DNA of 64,000 nucleotides from Chenopodium formosanum (taxonomy: Eukaryota > Streptophyta > Magnoliopsida > Caryophyllales > Amaranthaceae): positions 47,306,303 to 47,370,302 of the forward strand of contig CM044856.1 in the NCBI GenBank assembly GCA_024500155.1, in the 5' to 3' direction. Position 1 is the first letter of the stretch. Each line of letters starts with the position of its first letter. The notes under the pieces were generated by a model. The model was not told the DNA's origin. It searched no databases and saw only the letters and a program-made list of their open reading frames with translations. Positions 23,532 through 35,000 of this stretch are shown piece after piece. The translations under genes and the position numbers were made by a program.

Positions 23532-25241
23532 GTGACAAGAATGGATGCTCAGCTTGCTGCCCTTGAGAAGAAGCTGGAAGCTCAATCTGCTGCTTCAGCT
23601 ACTTCTGCGAAGCAGATTGAAGACCTTCTCGGAATGATGCAGATCATGAAGGATCAATTGGCGATGGCAAAGAATGATGCTCGAGGCAATCTGCCTAAAT
23701 TGGGGTATAATCCTAAACTTAAGTTTCCTAAGTTTAATGGTAGCAATCCTAGAATGTGGATAAAAAAATGCTCAAAATATTTTGCTTTGTGTAAAATCCC
23801 TGATGATCAGAAGGTAGATTTAGCTTCCCTGAATATGAAAGATAAAGCTGAGATGTGGGTTACTAGCTATCTTTCTACTCGTTCTGCTGTTGATTGGGAT
23901 GATTTTGTTATTGATGTTAATAGCCGATTTAAGGACGAGGTTGGGGTCAATGTGGTAGAGGAATTTAATAAACTGAGTCAATCTGATACTATTGAAGCTT
24001 ATGTTGATGAATTTGAAAATCTTAGGGTTGTTATGTTGCAAAATAGCTATGTCTTGCCTGAGAGATACTTGTTGGAAAGTTTTATTGGTGGATTGAAACC
24101 TGGGATTAGACCTTTTGTTCGAGCTTTTAAGCCCCAATCTATGTCTGCTGCTATTGAATATGCTAGGTTGCAGGATGACTCCATTGCTGCCAATTCTCAA
24201 AAACCCTTCAAACCCAATACTACTGCCCTTAAACCTTCTTATACCCCTCCTACCATCACTTCTCCTAAGCCACCCTTGTTACCTACCCCTCAAATGAAAC
24301 CAAACACATTCCCTAAACCCAATAAACCAGCTAAATATGTTCCAGCAGCTGTGAGGGCTGAAAAAATAGCAAAAGGGCTTTGCTATTACTATGATGCCCC
24401 ATATGATAGGAATCACACTTGTCAATTTAAGGAGCCTCAACTATTTACAGTTGAGATACCTGGTTCTAATGCAGTAGAATCTGCTTTGGTGGTGTCTGAG
24501 GAGCAGGACCAGGTTGAAGATCTGATTCCTCAGATTTCCTTCAGTGCTCTATCTGGTAGTCAGACTTTTAATACAATGAGAGTCAAAGCCTTGGTTAAAG
24601 GTACTCCCCTGCATACGCTGATTGACTCTGGAAGCACACATAATTTCCTTGATATTCATTTAGCTCAATCACTGGGGTTTAAGAGTGAGAGCATTGCTGG
24701 GCTATCTGTCATGGTTACTGATGGCAACAACTTGATCTGTCAAGTTGTGTGTAAAAATTTCACATGGACCCTGGGGGCAAATCAGTTTACTACTGATGTG
24801 ATGCTCATACCTTTGGGGAGCTGTGACATGGTACTAGGTATTCAATGGCTCAGTACTTTAGGCTCTATATCTTGGGATTTCAAACAGCTCACTATGAAGT
24901 TCAAGGTACATAATAAGGAGGTGGTGCTGAAAGGCATGCCAACTGAAAAGCTCAGAGTATTACAGGATTCTCCCTCCCTCAAGCTTTTGTCCTGTGCATC
25001 CCAAGTCTGTTTTCTACAGGTATCTGGAAGCTCAGTTACAGTCCAGCCTAGTTGTCTCATACAACTCTCTAATGAAGTCAGGGTGTATGATGAATTGGAT
25101 GCTGTGAAGTCCAAGTTTGCTAAGATATTTGAAGAGCCTACTGAACTTCCACATAGCAGAGGACTTTATGATCACAGAATTGAGTTAGAACCTGGAAAGG
25201 GTGTTGTTAACATCAGACCTTATAGATACCCTCTCAAGTAG
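23532..25241 (+). pseudogene. gag-protease part of the Reina-like polyprotein
   Basis: 569 codons from ATG to a premature TAG. Residues 1-60 are coiled coil. About 60-215 form the Retrotrans_gag capsid (FPKFNGSNPRMW, YLLESFIGGLKPGI). A proline-rich linker precedes a zinc knuckle near residue 285 (GLCYYYDAPYDRNHTC), where the second Cys of CX2C is Tyr. The aspartic protease follows with active-site LIDSGSTHNFLD (about 365) and the flap-like MVLGIQWL. The frame then runs into the reverse transcriptase and stops at 25239-25241, where the next codons (KDIIEQLVQKML) continue unbroken after TAG, most simply explained by CAG to TAG. Confidence 0.9.
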
Positions 25242-26582
25242 AAGGATATTATTGAACAATTGGTTCAGAAAATGCTGGAGATAGGAATTATTCAGCCAAG
25301 TTCAAGCCCCTTTGCATCTCCTGTTGTGCTAGTGGGAAAGAAATATGGAAGTTGGAGATTATGTGTAGATTACATAGAGCTTAACAAAAGAACGGTGAAA
25401 AATAAGTTCCCCATTCTTGTCTTGGATGAGTTGATTGATGAGTTGGCTGGGTCTGTAATCTTTAGCAAACTAGACCTCAGAGCTGGATATCATCAACTAA
25501 GAATTCATCTAAATGATTTTTTTAAAACAACATTCAAAACTCATGAGGGTCACTATGAGTTTTTAGTAATGCCATTTAGCCTTAGCAATGCTCCCTCTTC
25601 TTTTTAAAGTTGGATGAATGTTGTTTTCAAACCTTTACTTAGGAAGTGTGTCTTGGTTTTCTTCGATGATATTCTCATTTACATCAAGAGCATTAAAGAA
25701 CATTGGTTTCACTTGGAACAGGTCTTTCAATTGATGACTGAACATTCCTTGTATGCCAAAATGAGTAAGTGTGCCTTTGCAACAACTAGGGTTGAATATC
25801 TGGGTCACTTTATATCTGAGAAGGGGGTGGAGACTGATCCAAGTAAAATTGATGCTGTAAGGTCCTAGCCCTGTCCCAAATCTGTCAAGGAGCTTAGAGG
25901 GTTCTTGGGATTGGCTGGATATTACAGGAAATTTGTGAGAGGTTATGCTATCTTAAGCAAACCACTCACTGATTTACTTAAGAAGGGTGCTTTTGTGTGG
26001 GGTGAACAGGCTCAGAAAGCGTTTGAACAGCTCAAGTCTTGTCTGGTAAATGTTCCAGTTCTAGCATTGCCCGATTTTTCTAAATAGTTTGTTGTTGAAA
26101 CTGAAGCTTCAAAGAGTGGCATAGGTGTTGTCTTGATGCAGGAGGGACACCCATTGGCCTTTATTAGCAGAGCTTTGGGATCAAAATGGCAAAAACTATC
26201 TGTCTATGAAAAAGAACTGCTTGCCATGGTCTTTACTGTACAAAAGTGGGAGCGATATTTAATTGGAGCCCCTTTCATTGTTAAGACTGACCAAAAAAGC
26301 CTGAAATGGCTATTGCAGCAAAAAATTTCAACCCCATTTCAGCAATTCTGGCTCTCTAAGCTTATGGGATTTACTTATGAAATCCAGTACAAAGCTGGCA
26401 AAGAAAATTCTGCAGCTGATGCCTTGTCTAGAGTTCCTGGTGCTGCTATTTTGCTTATGGCAATTTGTGTTATAGACTCTGATCTGAGTCAGCTTATTAG
26501 AGCAAGTTATGACAAGGATGATAACACTAAATCCTTGTTCCAAAACTTACTCTGGGTGAGGATATTCCTGGTTTTAGACTAA
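25242..26582 (+). pseudogene. Reverse transcriptase and RNase H of the Reina-like element
   Basis: In the same frame as gag, interrupted by stops at 25605 (after NAPSSF), 25866 (after DAVRS) and 26085 (after LPDFSK), all where Gln or Trp is normal. RT boxes seen: SSPFASPVVLVGKKYGSWR, FSKLDLRAGYHQLRI with a catalytic Asp, and VFFDDILIY, the YXDD-type box with Phe for Tyr. RNase H follows: ETEASKSGIGVVL, YEKELLAMV, TDQKSLKWLL and the terminal AADALSRV. A frameshift at about 26550 ends this frame. The intact family enzyme makes cDNA from genomic RNA in the particle. Confidence 0.9.
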
Positions 26583-27535
26583 TTGATGGTCTAATTAGAA
26601 GGCATGGCAAGATTGTTATAGGGTCTGATAGTGATCTTAAAGGCAAACTGATCACTTGGAATCATGCTTCAATGGAAGCAGGACATTCAGGCAGAGAAAG
26701 GACCTTAAAAAGAATGCAAAATTTGTTTTATTGGAAGGGAATGGCCAGAGATATCAGTCATTTTGTTAGAAACTGTACAGTGTGTCAAACATCTAAATAT
26801 GAGACTACAGCTAAACCTGGTACTTTACAACCTTTGTCTATCCCTGAGAATATATGGACTGATATATCCATGGATTTTATCACTGGTTTGCCTATGTCAA
26901 TGGGACAAAATGTTATCTTTGTTGTTGTTGATAGACTGTGCAAGTATGCTCACTTCATGGCTTTAAAACACCCTTTCTCTGCAGTTGAAGTAGCTCAGGC
27001 TTATCTTGACTTTGTCTTTAAGCTCCATGGATGGCCTAGGAGCATTGTAAGTGACAGGGATTCCATATTTCTGAGCCAATTTTGGAAGGCTCTATTTACC
27101 TTACAGGGAACAGAGTTCTTGCTCTCTTCTGCCTATCATCCTGAAACTGATGGTCAAACTGAGGTGGTTAATAGGTGTCTAGAGACCTATTTGAGGTGCA
27201 TGACCAGTGATCGACCTAAGGATTGGTGTAAATACCTTCCTATGGCTGAGTGGTGGTATAACACTCACTTTCATGGTGCTGCTGGAATGACACCCTTTGA
27301 GGCTGTATATTGTCAAGTTCCTCCTTTGCACCTTCCTTATTTGCCTGGGGAGTCAAATAATGCAGTTGTGGACAGATGTATGCAGCAGAGGGAACTAGTG
27401 CTAAAAAATCTCAAAGACAATCTGGCCAAAGCCCAAAACAGGATGAAAATACAGGCTGATAAAAGGAGATCAAAAAGACAGTTTGCTGTGAATGATTGGG
27501 TGTGGTTGAAATTGCAAAATTACAGGTAATAATCT
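26550..27535 (+). pseudogene. Integrase of the Reina-like element
   Basis: Shifted one frame from the RNase H. The zinc-binding domain reads EAGHSGRERTLKRM and NCTVCQTSKYE. The catalytic core has Asp in TDISMDFITGLP, Asp in IVSDRDSIF and Glu in HPETDGQTEVVNRCL, so the D,D(35)E triad appears intact. The C-terminal GPY/F-like part follows two consecutive stops at 27527-27532 (after QNYR), with AAKYFGPFKVI and HNVFHVSKLKPF in the same frame downstream. In the family it joins cDNA ends to chromosomal DNA. Confidence 0.9.
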
Positions 27536-27909
27536 GTCTCTTACAAAAGTAATACTAAATTAGCAGCTAAGTATTTTGGCCCTTTTAAGGTCATTGCAGT
27601 AATTGGAAGGGTAGCTTACAAACTGCGGCTGCCTACTTCTGCAAAAATACATAATGTATTTCATGTCTCTAAGTTAAAGCCTTTTTCTAGTGAACTTCCT
27701 GCTACTTCAGTAATACCACCTGACTCCACTCAGAATGATCAGTCCTCACTCCTCCCTGCTGCTATCCTTAACGCCAGGTTCAAGTAGCTGGTGTACTTTA
27801 GGATCAAGTCTTGGTTCATTGGCTAAAAAAGCCCGCTCATGAAGCTACTTGGGCGGAGATGTCTGATTTTGAAGCTCGTTTCCCTGGTTTTTCATCAATT
27901 GAGCCTTGA
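27536..27909 (+). pseudogene. Integrase C-terminus and chromodomain remnant
   Basis: After the GPY/F module the frame shifts at about 27780 and reads QVAGVL, a stop, then DQVLVHWLKKPAHEATWAEM and FEARFPGFSSIEP, ending at TGA 27907-27909. The hydrophobic/aromatic pattern VLVHW...EATWAE...F is the chromovirus chromodomain, which in relatives steers integration to particular chromatin. Confidence 0.8.
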
Positions 27910-27937
27910 GGTCAAGTCCTTTGAAAGGGGGAGAGTA

Positions 27938-28269
27938 TGATACATTCCATATACATTATTAAGGAATTTGGCGAGAAAGTTTGTTAAAACAATTTGTTAT
28001 AATTTGTTATTTCCAATTTTGTTTTTTTCTACTTAGTTTATTACAGCTGGATTAAGGGAATCTTTCTGTTAAGCCATGCTCTATTTATGCTCCGTTAGAT
28101 TGTAATTATGGCATTATGAAATGAATTACATCTTCTTATCTTAATCTCTCTCTCCCTTTCTCTCTCTATTCTGTTACACAATATTCTTCTTCCTAGCTGC
28201 AAGTTCTCTTTCTGGAAATTCTAATTGAATTTCTGGAGAATTACTCAGATAAGGTTTTGAACCTTATCA
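27938..28269 (+). repeat. 3' LTR of the Reina-like element
   Basis: 332 bp, preceded by the polypurine tract AAAGGGGGAGAG (about 27924-27935). It differs from the 5' LTR by about ten substitutions and an extra 10-bp near-repeat (AATTTGTTAT). Confidence 0.92.
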
Positions 28270-28274
28270 CAAGT

Positions 28275-29008
28275 TCAGCTATAATACCTTGATAAGGATC
28301 TACACAAAGGATTCACTATCAAAATTTTGCATAATCTCTCTCCTGCACTCCACACGTACTCCAACACAACCAGACGAAATAATGACGAAAATAGAAGTAT
28401 TAATCAGATTTGAGTGTTTGAGCGGGGTTGTACCGAATTATCCACCGCCGATGATCATCCTTTCCACTTATGAAGATAATTATTTGTTATTCTCTCTCCT
28501 CTGGAATTTTAGATCTCAAGAAAGTAGATCAAACCGCGTTAATTTTCTGTCATATCAATACCATTACAAGATTTGATTAAAAAATTGCTCCAACGGAGTA
28601 CTTGTCAACATTCCACTAGTTTTCATGTGGGTCTGAGAATTAACTTCCAACGTATTACGAGATTGCCATTATATCAACGATTTGGTTGATATAAGATATC
28701 AATGGGGTCTGGCTCGTTTATGAAGTACGAGTATGATTTATCGTAACAAGCACAGGAGTGTTATATAAACAAGTTACTAAAGCAAATGAAAGAGATGCAG
28801 CCAAATAAAATCATGAATTACAGTACATAACATTACCAATTATAATGTAAGAATAAGGAAATTCTCTAGCCGATCAAATGATTCAAACTACAAAGTCTGT
28901 AAACAAACAATAATCTACAGACTTCTGAACTCGGATGTTGTTTACCTTGTTCCACTCTTGCATTCCTTTTGGAAGCAACTGACTTCAAAAACAAATGGTG
29001 TTTTTTTT
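28275..29008 (-). other. Intergenic DNA and probable 3' UTR of the RING-H2 gene
   Basis: No gene is recognised at 28275-28750. The 260 or so bases next to 29008 probably include the 3' UTR of the gene to the right. A 95-codon ORF at 28289-28576 shows no known motif. Confidence 0.35.
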
Positions 29009-32000
29009 CTACGTAGCTAGACCTGTTGTTTTACAAATGGGGCACAAATTCTTGTGTGACAGCCATTGTTTAACACACTCGCGGTGAAAATCATGTCCAC
29101 AATCCAAAGTGCCTAGGTCTTCTCCATCACTATAATTTTCCTGTTGCAACAAGAAAAAAAAATTTAAAAAGCATTAGTAAATTATAATCATAAGTGATTT
29201 GATGTTCAAACATGCATATGGATGGAAAGGGTTATTACCTGACAGATACAGCAAGGCTCCGCCTCAATTTGATCATCACTCATAGTATGTATATACTTGC
29301 GTTGCTTCATGCGATTCAAAATCATATCTTCTGTCAATCCAGTGCAAACGCTCCCAATGCGCTCTTCCAGAGCCAATAGCTCCTATAATTGAACATAATA
29401 TCACATACCTTGCCAATGTAAATTAGTCTGTAGACTACATGACTAGGAACATATACTTTACCTCATAAGACATATTATCAACATCAAGTCGCATGTCCCT
29501 GTGCTGATCATGAACATCACCCATTCCAAATAAGACTGATTGGTCAAGGATCATAACATCCTGCAAACAATAAAATAAATAAGTTTCTAAGTTATATACA
29601 GAACAGAATTCTTCCAAAAAGCTGGTTGTCTCATGGTGGTTTTAATCTAAGGTTCAAATGAAATTTCCTTTGCATGGCACCCTTAGTTTCTAAGAGTTTG
29701 TGGCATTAGCATAAACATTTTAATGACTCAAGGTAAGCAAATTGGCAATATAGTGATATAATCTATAGTAATACACATGAGACTATACAGCAACATATAA
29801 TCCAACTAATATTGCTACAAAGTACTTCATAATAATTTTAATTCTTAACCATCTTCTATTACAATCAAAGACATACACTTTATTAATGATGGTGACTAAT
29901 GATGGAAAACTTAAGAAGAATATTCCAACCTTTGCCCGATTCTCCCAAAATAATCCAAACCAATAATCCAAAATAATTATTTCTAGACAGTCCAACCTTT
30001 GCTACCCATTTTCTTCTAGTAAACCTATGTGACCGGTTACCTAGGTAAAAAAATTAAAAAAATTACTTCTTTTCCCCTATTCACTCATTTTTCTTCCTCC
30101 TTACTTTCATCAACGAATGGCAGCCTAACCCCCCACTACCAAACCATCAACAATGGCTTCCTATCTCTCTCCTCCTCCTTCCTCCCCTTTTTAACACCCT
30201 TCCACCTTCAAGTAAGGGTGAGCAAAAATTCCGGGTACCCAGGATTGGAACTGGATCCGGTTAGGAATCGGCGGGTCCGGAAGCAGAATTCAGGTAATAA
30301 ATTAAGAACCCGGTTATAACCAATTCCAATTCCAATTCCAATTCCAATTCTCAACTTTTTGGAACCGGAACCGATTGGGTACCCGGTTACCTAATATATA
30401 CTAAACTAAATAAATTTTAAATGATAAAAATATGTTGAAAGTATCTAAATTGTAAATTAAAAAAGTACTATTAATACCTAACATAAATACAAATAGCTTA
30501 ATGCATATATAAATTTAAGTATTAAACGCTAAAAATGAACCTTACTAAAATAAGAATTATAAATTGTATTATATTTTAACAATTACATACATAAGTGGGT
30601 ACCCGGTGGTTCCAATACCAATTCCTAAATTTTAGGACTTGGTTGAACCAATTCCAATTCCGGATCCGAATTTTAAAACCCGGTTCAAACCAATTCCAAG
30701 TCCGGGTCCTAAAATTTTGACCGGGTACCCGGTTTGCTCACCCCTACCTTCAAGCATAACCACCGCCACCCATCTTCCCTCAACCCCACAACCACAATCG
30801 ACCCCTTCTCCAACTTCTCTTCCGACCTAGATACTGCTACCCACCCCTCTCGCCACCCTATTTGTCCAGAAACCATCCCAAAACTCAAAACCCCAATGAA
30901 TGGTAATACCAAAGAAACCCAAACCCCTACAACTCCTCTCTCCTCATTTAGAAATGTTGATGTTAGTTCTTTGATGTTGGTTGTGGCTGTGGTGGTGGTG
31001 CTCGTGTAAATGGTAGGAATAGGAATTGGTGAGGTGGTGTGGGTGGTGGGCTGGTGCCTTTGATGTTGGGTTGTGGATTAGGGGTGGAGATGGGTCATGG
31101 TCGTGGGTTTGGGGTGAGTCATGGATGGGGGTGATGTAGGCCAGTGGTGGTGGTTGGGGGTCAGGTTATGTTGGTTGTGGGGTTTTGAGGTTTGTGGTGA
31201 TGGAGGTGGGGGTGGTGCAAGAGCTTTTCTGGGTGTGGTGAAAAGGGTGGCTGTTTTTCTGCTTAGGTGGTGGAAGTGAGGCAGGTTGTGGATAGTGTTA
31301 GTGGTGGCTATGGAAGTGGCGGTGGTGGATAAGGTCGGTTAATGGTGGCCATGGAGCAGGAGTAGGAAGAAAGAAGGAGGGCTTTTTTATTTTTAATTAT
31401 TATTAGAATTAGAATTAAAAGATTAAAATTAAAATAATTATTTTAAAATTAAAATAATTATTTTAAAATTAAAAATAAAATATTTAACCAACAAGGAAGT
31501 GACATGTGGATTGGCACCTAGTTGAATGGATGGGGAGACATGCTGGGAGAACGGTTAGCAAAGGTTGGATTATTCAAAAATAATCAAAAGGTTGAATCAT
31601 TTTGGTAGAATCATTAAAAGGTTGGATTATTCAACCAATGGAATTTCAAATAAACTAAGATGGCCAAAATCGAAGGACGGTTGATGAAATGTTCATCTTA
31701 AATGATGATAAGCAAGATATTTGTTCAAAATTCATTGTAAATGGTCATGTATTTTTATTTTTTTTTCTGAATAATTGTAAATAGTCAAGTAAAACTCTAA
31801 AATAATTGTTGACTTTTTATCTCAAACACCAAACTAATAAAGATAATACTAATAAAAAAATCCCGAATAGCTATGTATTCGATAACTTCCCCAAAAATTA
31901 AGATTGTTTTTGCTTACATAGAATACATCCCATGCATTAGCACAGGTACATTCTAATTCATATAAGAGCTAATTAAATTTGTCCTTGCATCTAAAAATGG

Positions 32001-35000
32001 TATGTAGCAAATTCCTTATGAAACCATTTAAAGTTGTTCACTTAAATGGACACCCTATTTCTAAGAGTCAATGTTGCATGGCCTAGAAATATGTAGCAAA
32101 TTCCTTATGAAACCATTTAAAGTTGTTCACTTAAATGGACACCCTATTTCTAAGAGTCAATGTTGCATGGCCTAGAAATATCCATTACTAATCGTCAAAT
32201 CCTAAAAAGATTATAAAGTGTAATGATCAATGCACAGGAATAATATGGATTGTTTGACGATTAAGGGAAAGGGAACAATTGATTTGGTTAATACCCAGCC
32301 CTTTCCCTTGAAATTCCTACGGTCTCTTTTCTTTTACCTTAGTGCCCAATTACTTTGGTTATTACCCAGCCCAGCAGCCCTTTCAAAAATAGTGCCCTCC
32401 GTCTATTTATAAATTAGATAGGCAGTTTAAGTTTATTCCTATTTCTCCTTGTGAACATTCATATTTGGACATTACATTAACCTTGTCCATGGAGCATATT
32501 CAGCCACAATAAATTAATGAAAACTATCATAAGAAAACAATTCAGATCAAAATGAGCATCCAGATGTTATTTACAATCCAATTCTAGGCCATCAAAAGCT
32601 ATAGCTGAAAGCATTATCAGGTATATGAGTCTACAGCGATATGCATGAGATAAAAGCTGTTAAAAGATTTTACACTTATGCAGAATTGAAATGAGAAGCT
32701 AACCTCAAAACGTAATCCTTCACCTCTACGCATGATATCCAAGACATTACGAAGCTGTTCCACAAACAATAAACATCAGCTTCAGATTATAGTTATCCAG
32801 ATTTCATACCATAGCAACATAAAACAAAACAGTGAAACAAATCACACTGCACCTTATCTAATCATATATTCTACGGAAACAGACAGGAACCATTAACTCT
32901 TTAATAAAGAGCACATCTTATAATTACTGCAAATATTCATGCATCCATCGGATTTAAGTTTATGTCCCATCAAAAAAGCAATTGTAACACACTAAGAAAA
33001 AACTGCCAATAATTGCCTAAGAAAGATAGGGTAATAGAAATGAATCTTACAATCTTAAAGATCTGAGAAAAGAATTACCAAGGAAATAGACACATCAATA
33101 TTCACATCAGATTTATACTCATTCTTTGAATCAAAGAAAATATTCCTTAGTACATAATCTTTTCACCTAGCTTTTTAAAATTTACGTCAGATGATAGTTT
33201 ACAATGAGTTTATGACAGATACAGCAAATACAATCCAGCAAAAAGAATCTCAGCAAAATAAAGAGTAGAACCAAGCTGAAGGTAAAGATAATCTAATTCT
33301 ATTAGTTGCCAAAAAATTTAAGATGCGCAAAGGTAATTATAACAACATTAACCACCACCACTAAAACATAAGTTTTGCTATCAACTTCTCTATAAAGCAC
33401 TAATGATCGATTTTATTAGGAGTTGCTGCACAGAATGCCATCTAACCAAAAGCAGAAGAAAAAAAACAATTTTTGCCTGGAAACTAGATCTCAAAGTTCA
33501 GTCGAAATAATTTCTGGACAAATCCTATTACTTGGCATAACAATTCTCAAAGCCTTGCAACATATAGCTCCCTCCATAAACAATAACTGTAATAGTTGAA
33601 AGTTTGAGGTCATATAATAATCACTTTTGGTTCATGTAGCCGATCCCACTTATGTGATTAAGGCTTTGATTGATTAACAGAATATCCAATCATGGGTAAC
33701 CAGCATATATTTTTCAATAATAAATCACTTCAGTATTTTTGTTCGAGTTTCATTATAAAATAAATGAAGCCAGACAAAGGATTGAGAGACAAATTAACGT
33801 ACAATAGGCTACTTCCAAAGCAACTCGTGGTAGTTAGTATACTATGGTTAGATTAGCAAAAGTTGACCCGATACAACCTAGATGGATCAGGTCAAAACTA
33901 GGGTTCCATAACCAAACATGACAATCTAATTCCTATTTTACATTGAATGGAGCAGGCAATTGGCCCAATTTGAACAAGTTCATAACCCACAACACCTTAA
34001 AAACCATATAATTACAGGGAAGGGAAAAAAAAGGGGGGGGGGGGGGGGGGGGGCGGGGGGGAAGAAAGATAAAAACCAAACCTATGTTGAGATGTAGTAC
34101 TCCCTAAATTCCCACCATTTCTATCATATAGAAATCCCACTCTCTAATCCCACTCCTCACAATACACTCTATCTTCTATCCTCCATCACGTGCACAGTCT
34201 CTCTCACTCAGATATTTCCTTTTAATTAGCTATCCACTTCACTCGGCCTCGTTGATCTCTCTTTGCTATAGTATCAGTAGAAAGATTTCTACTCTGTAAT
34301 TACTAAAATAAACAAATTATAAAAACAAAGTGTTTTGTATATTTATTAAAATTAACTCATTAAAGGTCTTTCCCTAGCTCACTCTTTATAATACATGGTT
34401 TATCCCTCCTAGATACATTCTAAGTGTTGGCTGTCATAGCATGAATTGCTGGCATATTGCGAATTTAAAATTGGTATTTACACAATTAAAACTGTTTTCA
34501 TAAATTTATATATTAACATAACAAATGTACATTTATACACCTTGTATTCTTTGTGAAAAAATAGTGAACAGGTTTCATCACAAGGTTTTCTTACATATAA
34601 ATTCCGACGATATTAAGTATAACAGCTTCATCAACATTAAAATAGTAAAAGCAAGGTGTGATTCAAAACATTTGTAACTAATAAATGCCTTTAAACAACA
34701 GCAAGCTCAAAATCATTCATCAAACAATTTACACACAAGAAATGGCTAAAATAAGATGAAGGGAAAGAGGGATAAGTGAATGGAGGATTCCGAGAATTTA
34801 ACATCATTTGAAAAGTTCAAAGATGTTTTAAACTAGATTCCTAATGTTTGAAACATTATTAGTGGTGTAATTTTGGCTCATATAATTATACCAACCAAAC
34901 ATGCAAGGAGCTGTAAAAAGAGTACTATTAGGGTAAACAGTTTGGCCTCAATAGGAAATTAATTTACAATCCAAACACAGGTACCATGCGACATTGACAC

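Larger units (their letters stand above)
23143..28269 (+). mobile_element. Complete Reina-like chromovirus (Ty3/gypsy), 5127 bp, decayed
   Basis: LTRs at 23143-23464 and 27938-28269 are flanked by TSD CAAGT (23138-23142 and 28270-28274). The order is primer site, gag, protease, reverse transcriptase, RNase H, integrase, chromodomain, polypurine tract. Short LTRs, total size and the C-terminal chromodomain suggest the Reina lineage. I count about ten substitutions and one 10-bp insertion between the LTRs, so the insertion is not very recent. At least eight stops and two frameshifts make it non-autonomous. Confidence 0.93.

Noticed and set aside
28289..28576. 95-codon plus-strand ORF next to the Reina-like element
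   Set aside because: No motif, lies across the TSD flank and probable 3' UTR of the minus-strand gene.
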